From Patella vulgata (lineage: Eukaryota; Mollusca; Gastropoda; Patellidae), in contig NC_065884.2 in assembly GCF_932274485.2 (NCBI RefSeq), positions 56,730,546-56,794,545 on the forward strand: DNA of 64,000 nucleotides. Reading direction: 5' to 3'. Below the pieces are notes generated by a model, which was not told the DNA's origin, searched no databases, and saw nothing but the letters and a program-made list of their open reading frames with translations. Every line of letters starts with the position of its first letter. Positions within the stretch are counted from its first letter, which is position 1. Below are positions 31,901 to 40,886 of this stretch, piece after piece. The translations under genes and the position numbers were made by a program.

Positions 31901-34900
31901 GGTGGTCATCTACAATGAAAATGTATACACTACAAATATGTATATTTTACAATTAGTGTGTTAAATGTCGATATAATAAAGGTCAAACCCAGTGTGCGGC
32001 TAAGAGGGGGTGTCCAACAGAAGAAGTGATATTACGAGCAGAATCACCAACTATAGGGTCTACGGCATAAATAACAAATATACATGACACATGACGCCAT
32101 ATTTGTTCCTACACTACGTCACTGCGATATTCTGACTTCAATATGGTCAGAATGGTCGTATACGTAGTAGTTTAAAAAAGTGTAAAGGAGGAAAGCGAAA
32201 GTACGATATATAATCTCTGAAATGGCTATAATAACGTTTGTAACGTCCTTTATAAAAATATTTCCATATGTATTATACTTTAATATCGGCGAATTGTGAA
32301 CAAGGCAATATAAATATTGGGCAATGACAACTTAATTCTTACCGATGCCTCGGTGGTCTCGACAGTAGTCGTGGTCGTACCCGCTTCAGTGGTACAGGTG
32401 TTGATAACAGTTGTTGTACAAACCGGTTCCTGTGACGTGAAGGGTGTAGTGAAAGTAGGTTCTGTCTCTGGAGTCAATGTAATTCCATTGGTTCTAAGGG
32501 TCGTCTCTGTGGTTGCACTCATGTTAAAATCGGGAGAAGGCGTCATACCGGTTTTATTATTCATTCCTGGCAATAGAAAGAGTTACGGTTAATCATCTAA
32601 CAAAACGGGAGCAGAGGTGATTAACGATATAATCCTTCAAAATAAATACAGAGAGTAACACCTTACTCGTACATCCCCATCCGTTACTGATTGTAGCTAT
32701 ACATCTATACAGGATGATACTATGGATTTCGAAAGATGGGTCTATTCAAATCAAACTACTTTTGATCACTACCGGAAAGTCACAATAATTCGTCATCTCT
32801 AAACCCAAAGAGTATATTTTTTCAAGATATCCTAAAACAATATATGGATATTTCAAAGATAAAAATGGGAGTAGCATCTAAAGTCACTAGAGGGAATTGA
32901 GTTCAGTATTTACAAACATACGAGGTATACATGTATAATATTCCCTATACAATTTGACAGGTCTCTTTTTAATCCTTTACAATCCAATCCGGGAGAGATT
33001 AGCTACCGTTAATATCTTTGTTGCATTTTAACAGGAAAGGTTTTCTATTGTTGGCAAAATGCAGATGAATTTAATTTGCAAATTGTTAAACCTAATCTTT
33101 CGTTTATACAGGTCTCAACAAAAGATATATAGATATAGGATAAGAATGGAATCCCTTACAAAAAAAAAATAATTACCATAAATGCCTTGTATTATAACCA
33201 TATCATAATCCGACAATTTAGGTGTTCCACAATCTTCCGACCAAGGATACATAATAGAATCTTTTCTGTTGGTGTGTTTTAGACCCAGTGTATGGCCAAA
33301 TTCGTGAACAGCAGAACACAACAAACGTCTTCCTGATTAAAAAGATAAACATCTTATCTAAATACTCAACATACATGTAACTTTACGCATGTCAATAATG
33401 TACTTTATTTAAAATATCATACATTTAACATAGTTAACAGAGACGTATCTATAATTAACACATACGTATTTATAGTTAACGTGTTAAATTAACTTATTTA
33501 AAATAGATACCAGACATGTATTATAGTTAAAATACGTGTCTATAGTTAAAGTAGCTAAGTCTCTAACTCTATATCATCAAAAATCTTCAACATTAAAAAC
33601 ACGAATTATTTGTCAATTTAAATCAACATTGGTCTTGTGATCTTACAGGGAAAAGATGGGCTTCTGATATCCAATATTCAAGACAAAATAAACATTTTAC
33701 CATTGGTACACGAATCGTTTATGCGCCATTTGGAATAAGGGACCCCAAGAACGAGGCTAGACATATTCCACAAGTCATGTCAAATGGTGACGCTATATTC
33801 TTATCTGGAGAGCATGCGCAATAAATACCATCGGTGTAGACTGGAATAACCAGACGCTAAAGATTGTCATTTAATAGAGACTTTGGCGCATTTCGCCGAA
33901 CATAACTGATTAGAAATTAAAGTAAAAACAGAAACCATTGAATGTAAATCAGTTTATATACATTATTATATGCGTTGCGACCCATTTGTGTCAATTTCTA
34001 GGTCCCAAATATTAGCTATTTAGCTCCTTTAACAAATGCAATCGAAAGTTAGCATTTACATATCTATAGTTAACAGAGGCGCACCTTAAGTCTTATTTAC
34101 GATCTGTATCGTTAAATAATTAGTTATACAAATTCTGAATTTTCATTCCGGCACCTAACCTTTCTATATAAAATAATTGCAAATTACTTGCCTGTCGGCT
34201 CTTTTCCATACGTCCATTGTTCAGCATCATCGAAATGTGTATCCCCAGAGAGGGGTATTTCTGGTCCACCAGGATAGAAAGCGTGAGCTACAACACCACC
34301 TGGTCCATCAAAGGGATCGCTATCACCATGAACACCTCTAGCAAATGATATATCCATATCAGCGTCGCTCACAGACGGCCCAACTTGAGTGAAGGTCAAA
34401 GGTATAACATCAGACCAGATCTATTTTTTAAAAAAATGTGTCTTTAGATTTTAGGTTTTTGTGTTTAGGTCACTCTGCACTCACATCTCAAAGAAATACA
34501 AGTGTTAAAAGAAACTGTAAAAAGATTTACATTATGCTCCTAAATAGCTATTAATAGCTTATAGACCGTTCATTAGATATTTTCGTACTTTTAAATACCC
34601 ACCTTCCACGCTTCTCTGATAATAAGGTCAACTTCTGTAGCCGACAGATCATCACAATATGAAGTAATACGATATGTTAAGTCAGTTTTCCTCCATCTTT
34701 GTTCGGCTACTACAAATAGGGATGAAAATATAATGATCGAAACAAATCGGTACACAGGAACTGCAGCAAGATCCATAAATTGAACATAAACATGTTGTCT
34801 GTGGATTGATCAATATATCAAAATTACTTGACCACACACAATCAAAATTAACACTATCCTTTCGATACAATTAAGCCAGATGAGGGTACTTATGGATCAG

Positions 34901-36022
34901 ATGTGCTTAATTAATCAAGTACATGTAGCTAATATGTAACCTGGGGCAAGAGTACTAGCCATGTCCCGCACATACACGAAACACCAACCCACTCCCTTGC
35001 AAGCAAAGTTAAGCAACCGAGTAGAAAAAAGATGTGACTCATGCACTAGTGAGGTCTCCTACACGAAGACGTTTTTGTTTACTTTTTCTAGAACACCTAA
35101 TATCGTTTCTAATTTATTTATGAAGTGCAGAAAGTAATTGCATGTTTCACTATTCAAATAGTTATACTAGAAACAGAAATGTATTACCGATATTACCTGG
35201 GGATTGTCGTTTGCCACGTCTCCTTTTTGAAACGATGGTGACTTGGACGTCATCTAGAATATCAGGAACGCCGCATCTAGATTTCCCCATGAAATCTAGC
35301 GTTTCTTTATCTAGTTTACCTAAAAATCAAATATAACCAGGTACATTATATTACATAGATGTGCACTATTACTGTGTGTAGTAACCAATATTTTGACATG
35401 AAATCTGGGTATTTATTAATATTTCTCCAAACTAGAATGGAATATAACGGAACGTGATATTATGATAGAGCGATAATTTTGTCCGAACAAAGGTTTTCGT
35501 ATCTTGGAACTCTTAAACATTATGCCCATCCCACACAAACACATACCACCACCCTCTCTGCAAAAGAACAAATAACACGACAAATGAAGCCTGGCTTCTG
35601 AATATTTAAAAAGTTAAATGAACGTTTACCAACCTGTTATTTTCAGATCGTTATATTCTTGAAAGATAATAATAGCCTCCAGAACAGCATTTCTATATGA
35701 CGATTGAACAGGGTTGAAATAACAACTGTCTTTGAGGTAGCCATATCTTCGTAAAATATCCTAAAAAAAACAACATAAAATATGCAATCACGTAAGATCC
35801 GAATCATCGAGGTTAAAATGGTGAATCGAATAACAACACCATTAGGTGCAAAAGAAATTAACGTCTGGATAAGAATGTTCTTACCGTTGCTGCTATAGCA
35901 TTTCTTGGTCGATGTATATTACCAATGCAGCTGGAACAATCGTGGTCTGGATGTGATTCCACTAGGAACGTACATGTAGACGCCAAGCATATTGCAATAA
36001 AAATGATAGTATGACCTATCAT
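29000..36022 (-). CDS. Secreted furin-type matrix metalloproteinase with hemopexin domain
   Basis: Zinc endopeptidase that cuts extracellular matrix and surface proteins. Exons, 5' to 3': 36022-35885, 35760-35634, 35319-35197, 34709-34603, 34420-34192, 33332-33177, 32566-32343, 31909-31711, 31229-31078, 30521-30356, 29325-29000. They join in phase into 648 residues with TAA at 29000-29002. Order: signal peptide (1-23), peptidoglycan-binding-like prodomain (47-92), cysteine switch SRCGVPD (102-108; the usual first residue is P), furin site RRRGKR (121-126), catalytic domain with [11 protein letters not shown] (251-261) and Met-turn SIMYP, Thr-rich hinge (294-412), four-bladed hemopexin domain bounded by C413 and C619. 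There is no membrane anchor, so it is secreted. Start chosen because a signal peptide follows at once. Orthology to one vertebrate MMP is not claimed. Confidence 0.95.
30617..30875 (+). repeat. SINE family B
   Basis: Opposite in orientation to the MMP gene, in the intron between exons 31229-31078 and 30521-30356. It follows a G-rich run, contains GTCATTGGGTCAACTGGCGT and ends GGACGTTCAACACCATTTC + TCTCTATCTCTC. Confidence 0.75.
31284..31569. repeat. Tandem duplication in MMP intron, ~150-bp unit
   Basis: Two copies of a block with CCCAGGTTTACCCTGGTGTT, ATCGGTAGCATATATACATA and GTCGCTGTAAAGG. Within each unit CCAGGTTTACCCTGG is nearly palindromic. The first copy carries an extra T-rich insertion. 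Confidence 0.75.
31711..32566 (-). other. MMP hinge exons, Thr-rich
   Basis: Two exons (32566-32343 and most of 31909-31711) encode about 119 residues between the catalytic and hemopexin domains. They are very rich in Thr with Pro, Ser and Glu (for example [12 protein letters not shown] and [12 protein letters not shown]) and contain CTTTVINTC. Such a linker is probably heavily O-glycosylated, like a short mucin stalk, and is longer than in most MMPs. The end of the second exon starts the first hemopexin blade ([12 protein letters not shown]). Confidence 0.85.
33177..34420 (-). other. MMP catalytic exons joined by a GC-AG intron
   Basis: Exon 34420-34192 encodes the structural zinc/calcium segment ([18 protein letters not shown] and [11 protein letters not shown]). 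Exon 33332-33177 encodes the catalytic zinc site [11 protein letters not shown] and the Met-turn. The donor of the first is ACAG|GCAAGT, a canonical GC donor; using it restores phase 1 and gives ...[17 protein letters not shown]. No GT donor nearby gives a continuous frame. The intron holds a copy of dispersed repeat D (33797-34030). Confidence 0.85.
33797..34030 (+). repeat. Dispersed repeat D, third copy
   Basis: Shares CTGGAGAGCATGCGCAATAA, CATAACTGATTAGAAAT and GCGTTGCGACCCATTTGTGT with the tandem pair at 8488-8970, 25 kb away. It lies in the GC-AG intron of the MMP gene. Confidence 0.7.
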
Positions 36023-37667
36023 GATTATAGACGATGATAAAATGTAGAATCATCAAACCCTCAACATTATTTATATTAAGTAGATATAATTCTAGTATTG
36101 TCTTAATTCACCCATTTATTAGCCACGCATTATTTAAAGAGAAACTCAACATTTGAATTATGTTTTCACAGTCGGTGGGGGTTACTGCCCTGTCTTAATT
36201 CAACGCTGCTTTACATATTTAAATTCGGGTTATAAATATTTGAGAGTTATTTCCCCATGCAGAAGGTTACTTAAATGAATCTACCCCAAAGGAGATGTGC
36301 ATACGATCCAGCAACTTGGTGGTTTTCCAGTCTGGTATATCCTTGTCAGTGATGCAGGATGGAAGGCCTAGCAAAGCAAAGCGTTAGTCGTTCCTATGTT
36401 ACAAGAAATGTTCATATACTGGACACCTTTTATCGGAATAAAATAAGTATGATGAGAGGATTCTTTTTTAGTCAACTCAACTCTGTTATTAAAATATTAA
36501 CATTGGATGAGGGAAACATTACAGATTAAAACTGCTGTTTGATGTTTTAGTTTCATAGGAATTCCGCTTTAAAATTTGAAGTAGTTCTCTTAATCATATC
36601 GAAGTAAAGTGTCGGAAATCCCTTGCAAGGCCACTAATTGTAACACCGTGACGTCAGTAATGAAGACAAACATCCCAATAATAGATGATAATAAAGAAAG
36701 ATGGGTGGAGTATTAAATATGACTATATGTGATTTTAAATGGGCATTATCATTTTTACCAAGAAAATAAATTTAATCTATCTTGAATAATACCGTATTCA
36801 AATAACCGTAGACTCCAAAAATATTTGTTATGGGCTATCTGTTCTTTATTTGCATCAATCTTTAAGAACTGGGCCAGAAAATAGTTTCTTTTCAAACGCA
36901 TTTCCAATATGCATTCGTTTGTCCTTAAGCAATATGACTGCCTCTCTTCAAAGATTACTCGACAATTTTACTAAACAATGAACCGTTACAAATCATACAA
37001 CCGCAAAATATTTCTAACAGTATCAATGAAACGTGGTAGGTGTTGACTAGATTCCAAATGCGATAACATTGTAAATTGAACGATTATTTTGCAATTTTGG
37101 AAACAATCAAGGGTTTGTTATTTATATAAGAATAGCTGCTTGGTTTTATTTTTTATTTTTTTATTTTTGGAGGGGGGGGGGTATTGTGTGCGTTGATTTT
37201 ATTTGTTGTTTTGGGTTTTTTTGTGTTTGGGTGGGGTATATTGGAAAGATGGTTTTCCGGAAAAGGCATTGCCACTCGGATTTGTTTTCCTTTGTTGTTC
37301 TTACCGTTGTTCTTACTGAGGGTGATATCTCAGACAAGTTGTCTTATTTTCATTTCTATTATCTTAGAGCAAGAGCATGGGTCTTCTTTCCCGTAGGAGG
37401 AAACGTTGAGAAGGCGCCCCTATATATGTAATCGTAGACTTTTAATCACAAGTTTGATGCTAGACATTACAATTTATGACAGGTCCTTAAAATATCAAAG
37501 GCGTGTTCTATTTGTCATCAGGTAAGCTGATTATTATGACTGACCGCTTAAAGATATCGTATGAAGCGATTCTATATTTGATATATATATGCATTGCCAA
37601 ACTAATTTCAATCACCATAGACTGACCGATCTTACTGTAATTTAACATTGATTGATCAGAGTCCAAG
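36023..37667. other. MMP upstream region
   Basis: No gene recognised. A TATA-like AATATAAATAATG on the minus strand at about 36068-36078 lies ~50 bp upstream of the MMP start codon and could be its core promoter; the supporting evidence is position only. A decayed family A SINE piece lies at 36330-36420. A G-rich run at 37172-37180 and a degenerate first-exon copy at about 37492-37532 are also here. Confidence 0.4.
37492..37532 (+). pseudogene. Degenerate copy of a first (signal-peptide) exon
   Basis: TCAAAGGCGTGTTCTATTTG + TCATCAGGTAAGCTGA matches the end of exon 1 and the donor of the six-cysteine gene at 40887, with few differences. Upstream the matching frame meets a stop and has no ATG, so this is a broken copy. 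Together with the inverted copy at 39929-39971 it shows that the exon was duplicated more than once locally. Confidence 0.55.
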
Positions 37668-37669
37668 TA

Positions 37670-39196
37670 CTATTCAAAAAAAGTAGGGGATATTTGATTT
37701 TGGGGGCATAATACTAAAATATGCAAATGACTACGAAAAAAGTCACTATAGAACCTAACAGAAGAAACATTTCCACTTACATGTGACGCCCAAACGCACC
37801 AATAGCTACCGCATGGAATGCAGGTGATGCTTGGGATCATCATGGGGGTCCAACCCAAGATTTGCACGACTCTGACTTTGAATGTTACAGTCATTGTGGC
37901 ATTGAATTCCAGGGTGGAAACATCAGTTTAATTGTTTTAGTGACCAGAAAACAAATTTTGATATGCGTCGGCTTACCCAAAATGAAAGGTTACGTGCCCT
38001 TGGCATGCTACAGATCGGCACAACACAGGCGGTTGTGGCGCGGACGATGAATGTTTCTCAGTCTGTCATAAGCAGGCTATGGTCCAGATACCGTGATACA
38101 CAATCTGTACAGGACAGACCACGCTCAGGTCGACCAAGGGCGACAACTCAAGCCCAGGATCGATTTATCCGTACCTTGGCCTTGAGAAATCGTGTCATCA
38201 CAGCAAATCAGATCAGCGCTCGTCTTCAAACAGACACTGGTGTGAGAGTGAGTGGCCAGACGATTCGGAATCGACTGCATAGGGGTCACCTTCGCGCCCG
38301 ACGTCCTCGCGTGATCCCTTGTTTGAGAGATCATCACATTCAGGCAAGACGTCGTTGGTGTAGGGATCGTCAACACTGGGATAATCGACGCTGGAGCAAT
38401 GTGATGTTTTCAGATGAGTCAAGGTTCACTGTTGATTTTTTGGACAGACGTAGGAGGGTGTGGCGTCGTCGAAACGAGCGCTTCCAAGACGTTGACGTCA
38501 TCAGACATGATCGATTTGGGGGTGGTTCTGTTATGGTGTGGGGAGGCATCACTGTTGCTGGAAGAACGGCTTTACATGTTGTTGCAGGGCGTGTTACAGG
38601 CCAGTACTACCGGGACAACATCTTGGCAGTCCATGTTGTGTCGTTCGCACGACGTCATGGCCGCCGTTTCATCTTCCAGGGTGACAACGCAAGATGTCAC
38701 AGGGCCAGGATCGTTACAGGTTACCTCCAACAACAGAACATCACCACATTACCATGGCCAGCACTGAGTCCCGACCTCTCCCCCATCGAGCATGTCTGGG
38801 ACATGCTTGGACAGAGGTTACGTCAACGTCAACAACGTCCTGCCAATGTCCAAGAACTTGCTGCTGCGTTGCAACAGGAATGGGACAATCTGGACCAAAA
38901 TGACCTTAGACGTCTCATTAGGAGTATGCCACGTCGGATCAATGCTTGTTTGGCAAACAGAGGAGGATTTACCCGTTACTGACTTGGTTGTGATGCTGTG
39001 GTAACTTTGCTGTTTGACCCCGGGTATCATTTTACCCTTATAATGGTCAGTCTGTGCCTTACTTAGTCTAACGATCATTTGGAATAAATCGATGAATGTG
39101 AACTTCATTTCATTTTGTCATTTGTTTCTTCGTCAGTTTCATTAGGTGACTTTAATAACACTTAAAAATCAAATATCCCCTACTTTTTTTGAATAG
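37670..39196 (+). mobile_element. Tc1-like DNA transposon, apparently complete
   Basis: 1527-bp element flanked by TA (37668-37669 and 39197-39198). The terminal inverted repeats are identical over about 32 bp and begin CTATTCAAAAAAAGTAGGGG. The interior carries one intact transposase frame. Perfect termini plus an intact frame point to a young insertion that may still be active. Confidence 0.93.
37963..38982 (+). CDS. Tc1-like transposase, DD34E
   Basis: Cut-and-paste transposase of 339 residues, the usual length for the family, with no internal stop. Residues ~1-110 carry paired helix-turn-helix DNA-binding domains (first: QAVVARTMNVSQSVISRLW) separated by an AT-hook-like GRPR (56-59). The catalytic triad is D151 (MFSDESRF), D241 (FQGDNARCHRA) and E276 (LSPIEHVWD); D241 and E276 are separated by 34 residues, the Tc1 spacing. 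The GGGSVMVWGGI block typical of Tc1 enzymes is present. The start is the first ATG giving the full N-terminal domain. Base composition is more GC-rich than the surroundings, as expected for a newcomer. Confidence 0.96.
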   Translation: MRRLTQNERLRALGMLQIGTTQAVVARTMNVSQSVISRLWSRYRDTQSVQDRPRSGRPRATTQAQDRFIRTLALRNRVITANQISARLQTDTGVRVSGQTIRNRLHRGHLRARRPRVIPCLRDHHIQARRRWCRDRQHWDNRRWSNVMFSDESRFTVDFLDRRRRVWRRRNERFQDVDVIRHDRFGGGSVMVWGGITVAGRTALHVVAGRVTGQYYRDNILAVHVVSFARRHGRRFIFQGDNARCHRARIVTGYLQQQNITTLPWPALSPDLSPIEHVWDMLGQRLRQRQQRPANVQELAAALQQEWDNLDQNDLRRLIRSMPRRINACLANRGGFTRY

Positions 39197-39233
39197 TATA
39201 TAAATTTTCCTTCAATATTCGAAAATATCTTAA

Positions 39234-39425
39234 ACATACATTATGCAAGAGCTAAATCTGCGTATTGCGGGTATTTTATGCCTGAAATGTTATCTAGATT
39301 ATTAATTAGACATTAATTAACTTATCCAGACCATAATCAACTCTCGATGTCATCGCTAGCCTGCAATGTTTACTGGATTTGGGTCTGATTTGCTGCTCAA
39401 CTTTCATTCCAACAAGTTAATCCAC
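39234..39425 (+). mobile_element. TTAA MITE, truncated copy 3
   Basis: Left end only: TTAA at 39230-39233, then ACATACATTATGCAAGAG and the family's internal sequence down to about 39425, where similarity stops. It starts ~35 bp past the right end of the Tc1-like element. Confidence 0.65.
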
Positions 39426-39516
39426 GAAGATCCAACCTATCGCACTGTTTAGCTAGAAGAATTGTTGAATGTCTCGCAATGGTAAGATACGATTCAACCC
39501 TCTGGAACATCTGATA

Positions 39517-39755
39517 CAAATGAAATGAAATAAAATGGGGTTTAACGTCCTACTTTTCTGCTCCGACTGGGTTAATGTAGACGGGCATACGCCATACAGT
39601 GTGATATGACAGAAATTTTGCCCGGACAGCAACACCATGGCCTACTCTTATATCGAATTCCAATTGCCAAGGGATCTTTTAAGTGTACACCAATGTATAC
39701 ACGATACCTCGGTTTTCGGTTCTATACGAACGGCTAGAAAGCTGTCCTACAAATT
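39517..39755 (-). repeat. SINE family A, truncated
   Basis: Reverse copy beginning AAATGGGGTTTAACGTCCTA and ending in the TCGGTTTTCGGTTCTA block, without the tRNA-like head. Confidence 0.75.
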
Positions 39756-39928
39756 TTTCATAGCTAACAATTTAATCTTTGTGAAACCTCTGTATAATTA
39801 GAAAAATCCTCTATTCAATCAGGCCAATAATACCGTACTACTGTATATACAGCCGGGTTGCAATAAAGAATATCAATATCTGAATTACGGGCTATTGGAG
39901 AAAATGTCAACCAGTATAGTCAACTTAC

Positions 39929-39971
39929 CTGATGACAAGTGGAACACAACTTTGAGATTGGTCAAATCCAT
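39929..39971 (-). pseudogene. Inverted copy of first exon of the six-cysteine gene
   Basis: On the minus strand ATG-to-donor reads MDLTNLKVVFHLSS + G, then GTAAGTTGAC. It is the same length (43 nt) as exon 1 at 40887-40929, with two residue changes (I4T, Y11H). Similarity extends upstream for ~35 bp (ACTAATTTGTCTAGTTTATA). The frame and donor are intact, but no downstream exons are seen to its left, where a SINE, a MITE and the Tc1-like element lie. It is either an orphan exon or the 5' end of a paralogue broken up by insertions. Confidence 0.65.
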
Positions 39972-40317
39972 TTTATAAACTAGACAAATTAGTAATATCT
40001 CAGGTTTAAGGAACCTATGACAGTTGTGTATTGCATAATATTTATACGAAAAATCAATTCTACTATAGATTATCCCAGCAAGTTGATTACCCTATAGTAA
40101 ACTATTTTATTGTATATCATGTAGATTGATTATTGTTACTTTCCTATTTCTATTAGCTATTTATTACAGTTATGGAATACTTTTTAAAGATTGGTATATA
40201 TAATGTGATATGTATTTATTTAAGAAATGATCACTTGTTAACAAATCATACATGATTATGTGGTGTATCAGTTGGACTACACGATGTAATAGTTCTCGGA
40301 TACATTACAGCCTAAGG

Positions 40318-40550
40318 AAGCCAAGGGGGCTCAGTGAGTAAGGCACTGTTGTCGCTAACCTGGACGTCCAGGGTTCGATTCCCGTACTGGCCACGAAGGT
40401 CCCTCGGAATTTTCCGGTGCGGTTCCCCCCTGTCAGTAAACAGGACAGATGGACTGGCAAATGTATGGCGTATACCCGTTTTCTTCATTAGTTCATTAGC
40501 CAAGTACAAGCAGAAAGTATGGCCTTAAACTTATTTCGTTCATTCATGAA
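40318..40550 (+). repeat. SINE family A variant with internal deletion
   Basis: A tRNA-like head (GGGGGCTCAGTGAGTAAGGC, box B GGGTTCGATTCCCG) is followed by a shortened body containing GGCGTATACCCGTTTTCTTC, and a decayed tail. It lies between the two head-to-head first exons. Confidence 0.65.
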
Positions 40551-40886
40551 ATCCTAGAAATCATTAAACGCGGGTATTTTATTTTTGTTTGACTTAGTGC
40601 GAAGAACAATGTTAACCCATGCACCTCAAACCCTACATGACGTTGTACTTTAATAATAGTTTATGTCAATATACAGGACTATTCGAGACATATCTGCTCA
40701 TATTTCCATATTATTATCATGACACACCTCGATGTCGCAATATTATGTTGCAATCACGGTCTAGGAAATAACTGACACTTCAAGGTTACTAGCACCTTTC
40801 TTTCCATTTCAACAGTTTAGGACGTATCACAGGAGAGGTTGGGTTCTTGAAACTTAAATCTATTACTAATTTGTCTAGTTTATAAA

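Noticed and set aside
40881-40886. TATAAA directly before the start codon of the six-cysteine gene as a TATA box
   Set aside because: It abuts the ATG, so a TATA box there would place transcription start after the start codon. Its conservation in the inverted copy only reflects duplication.
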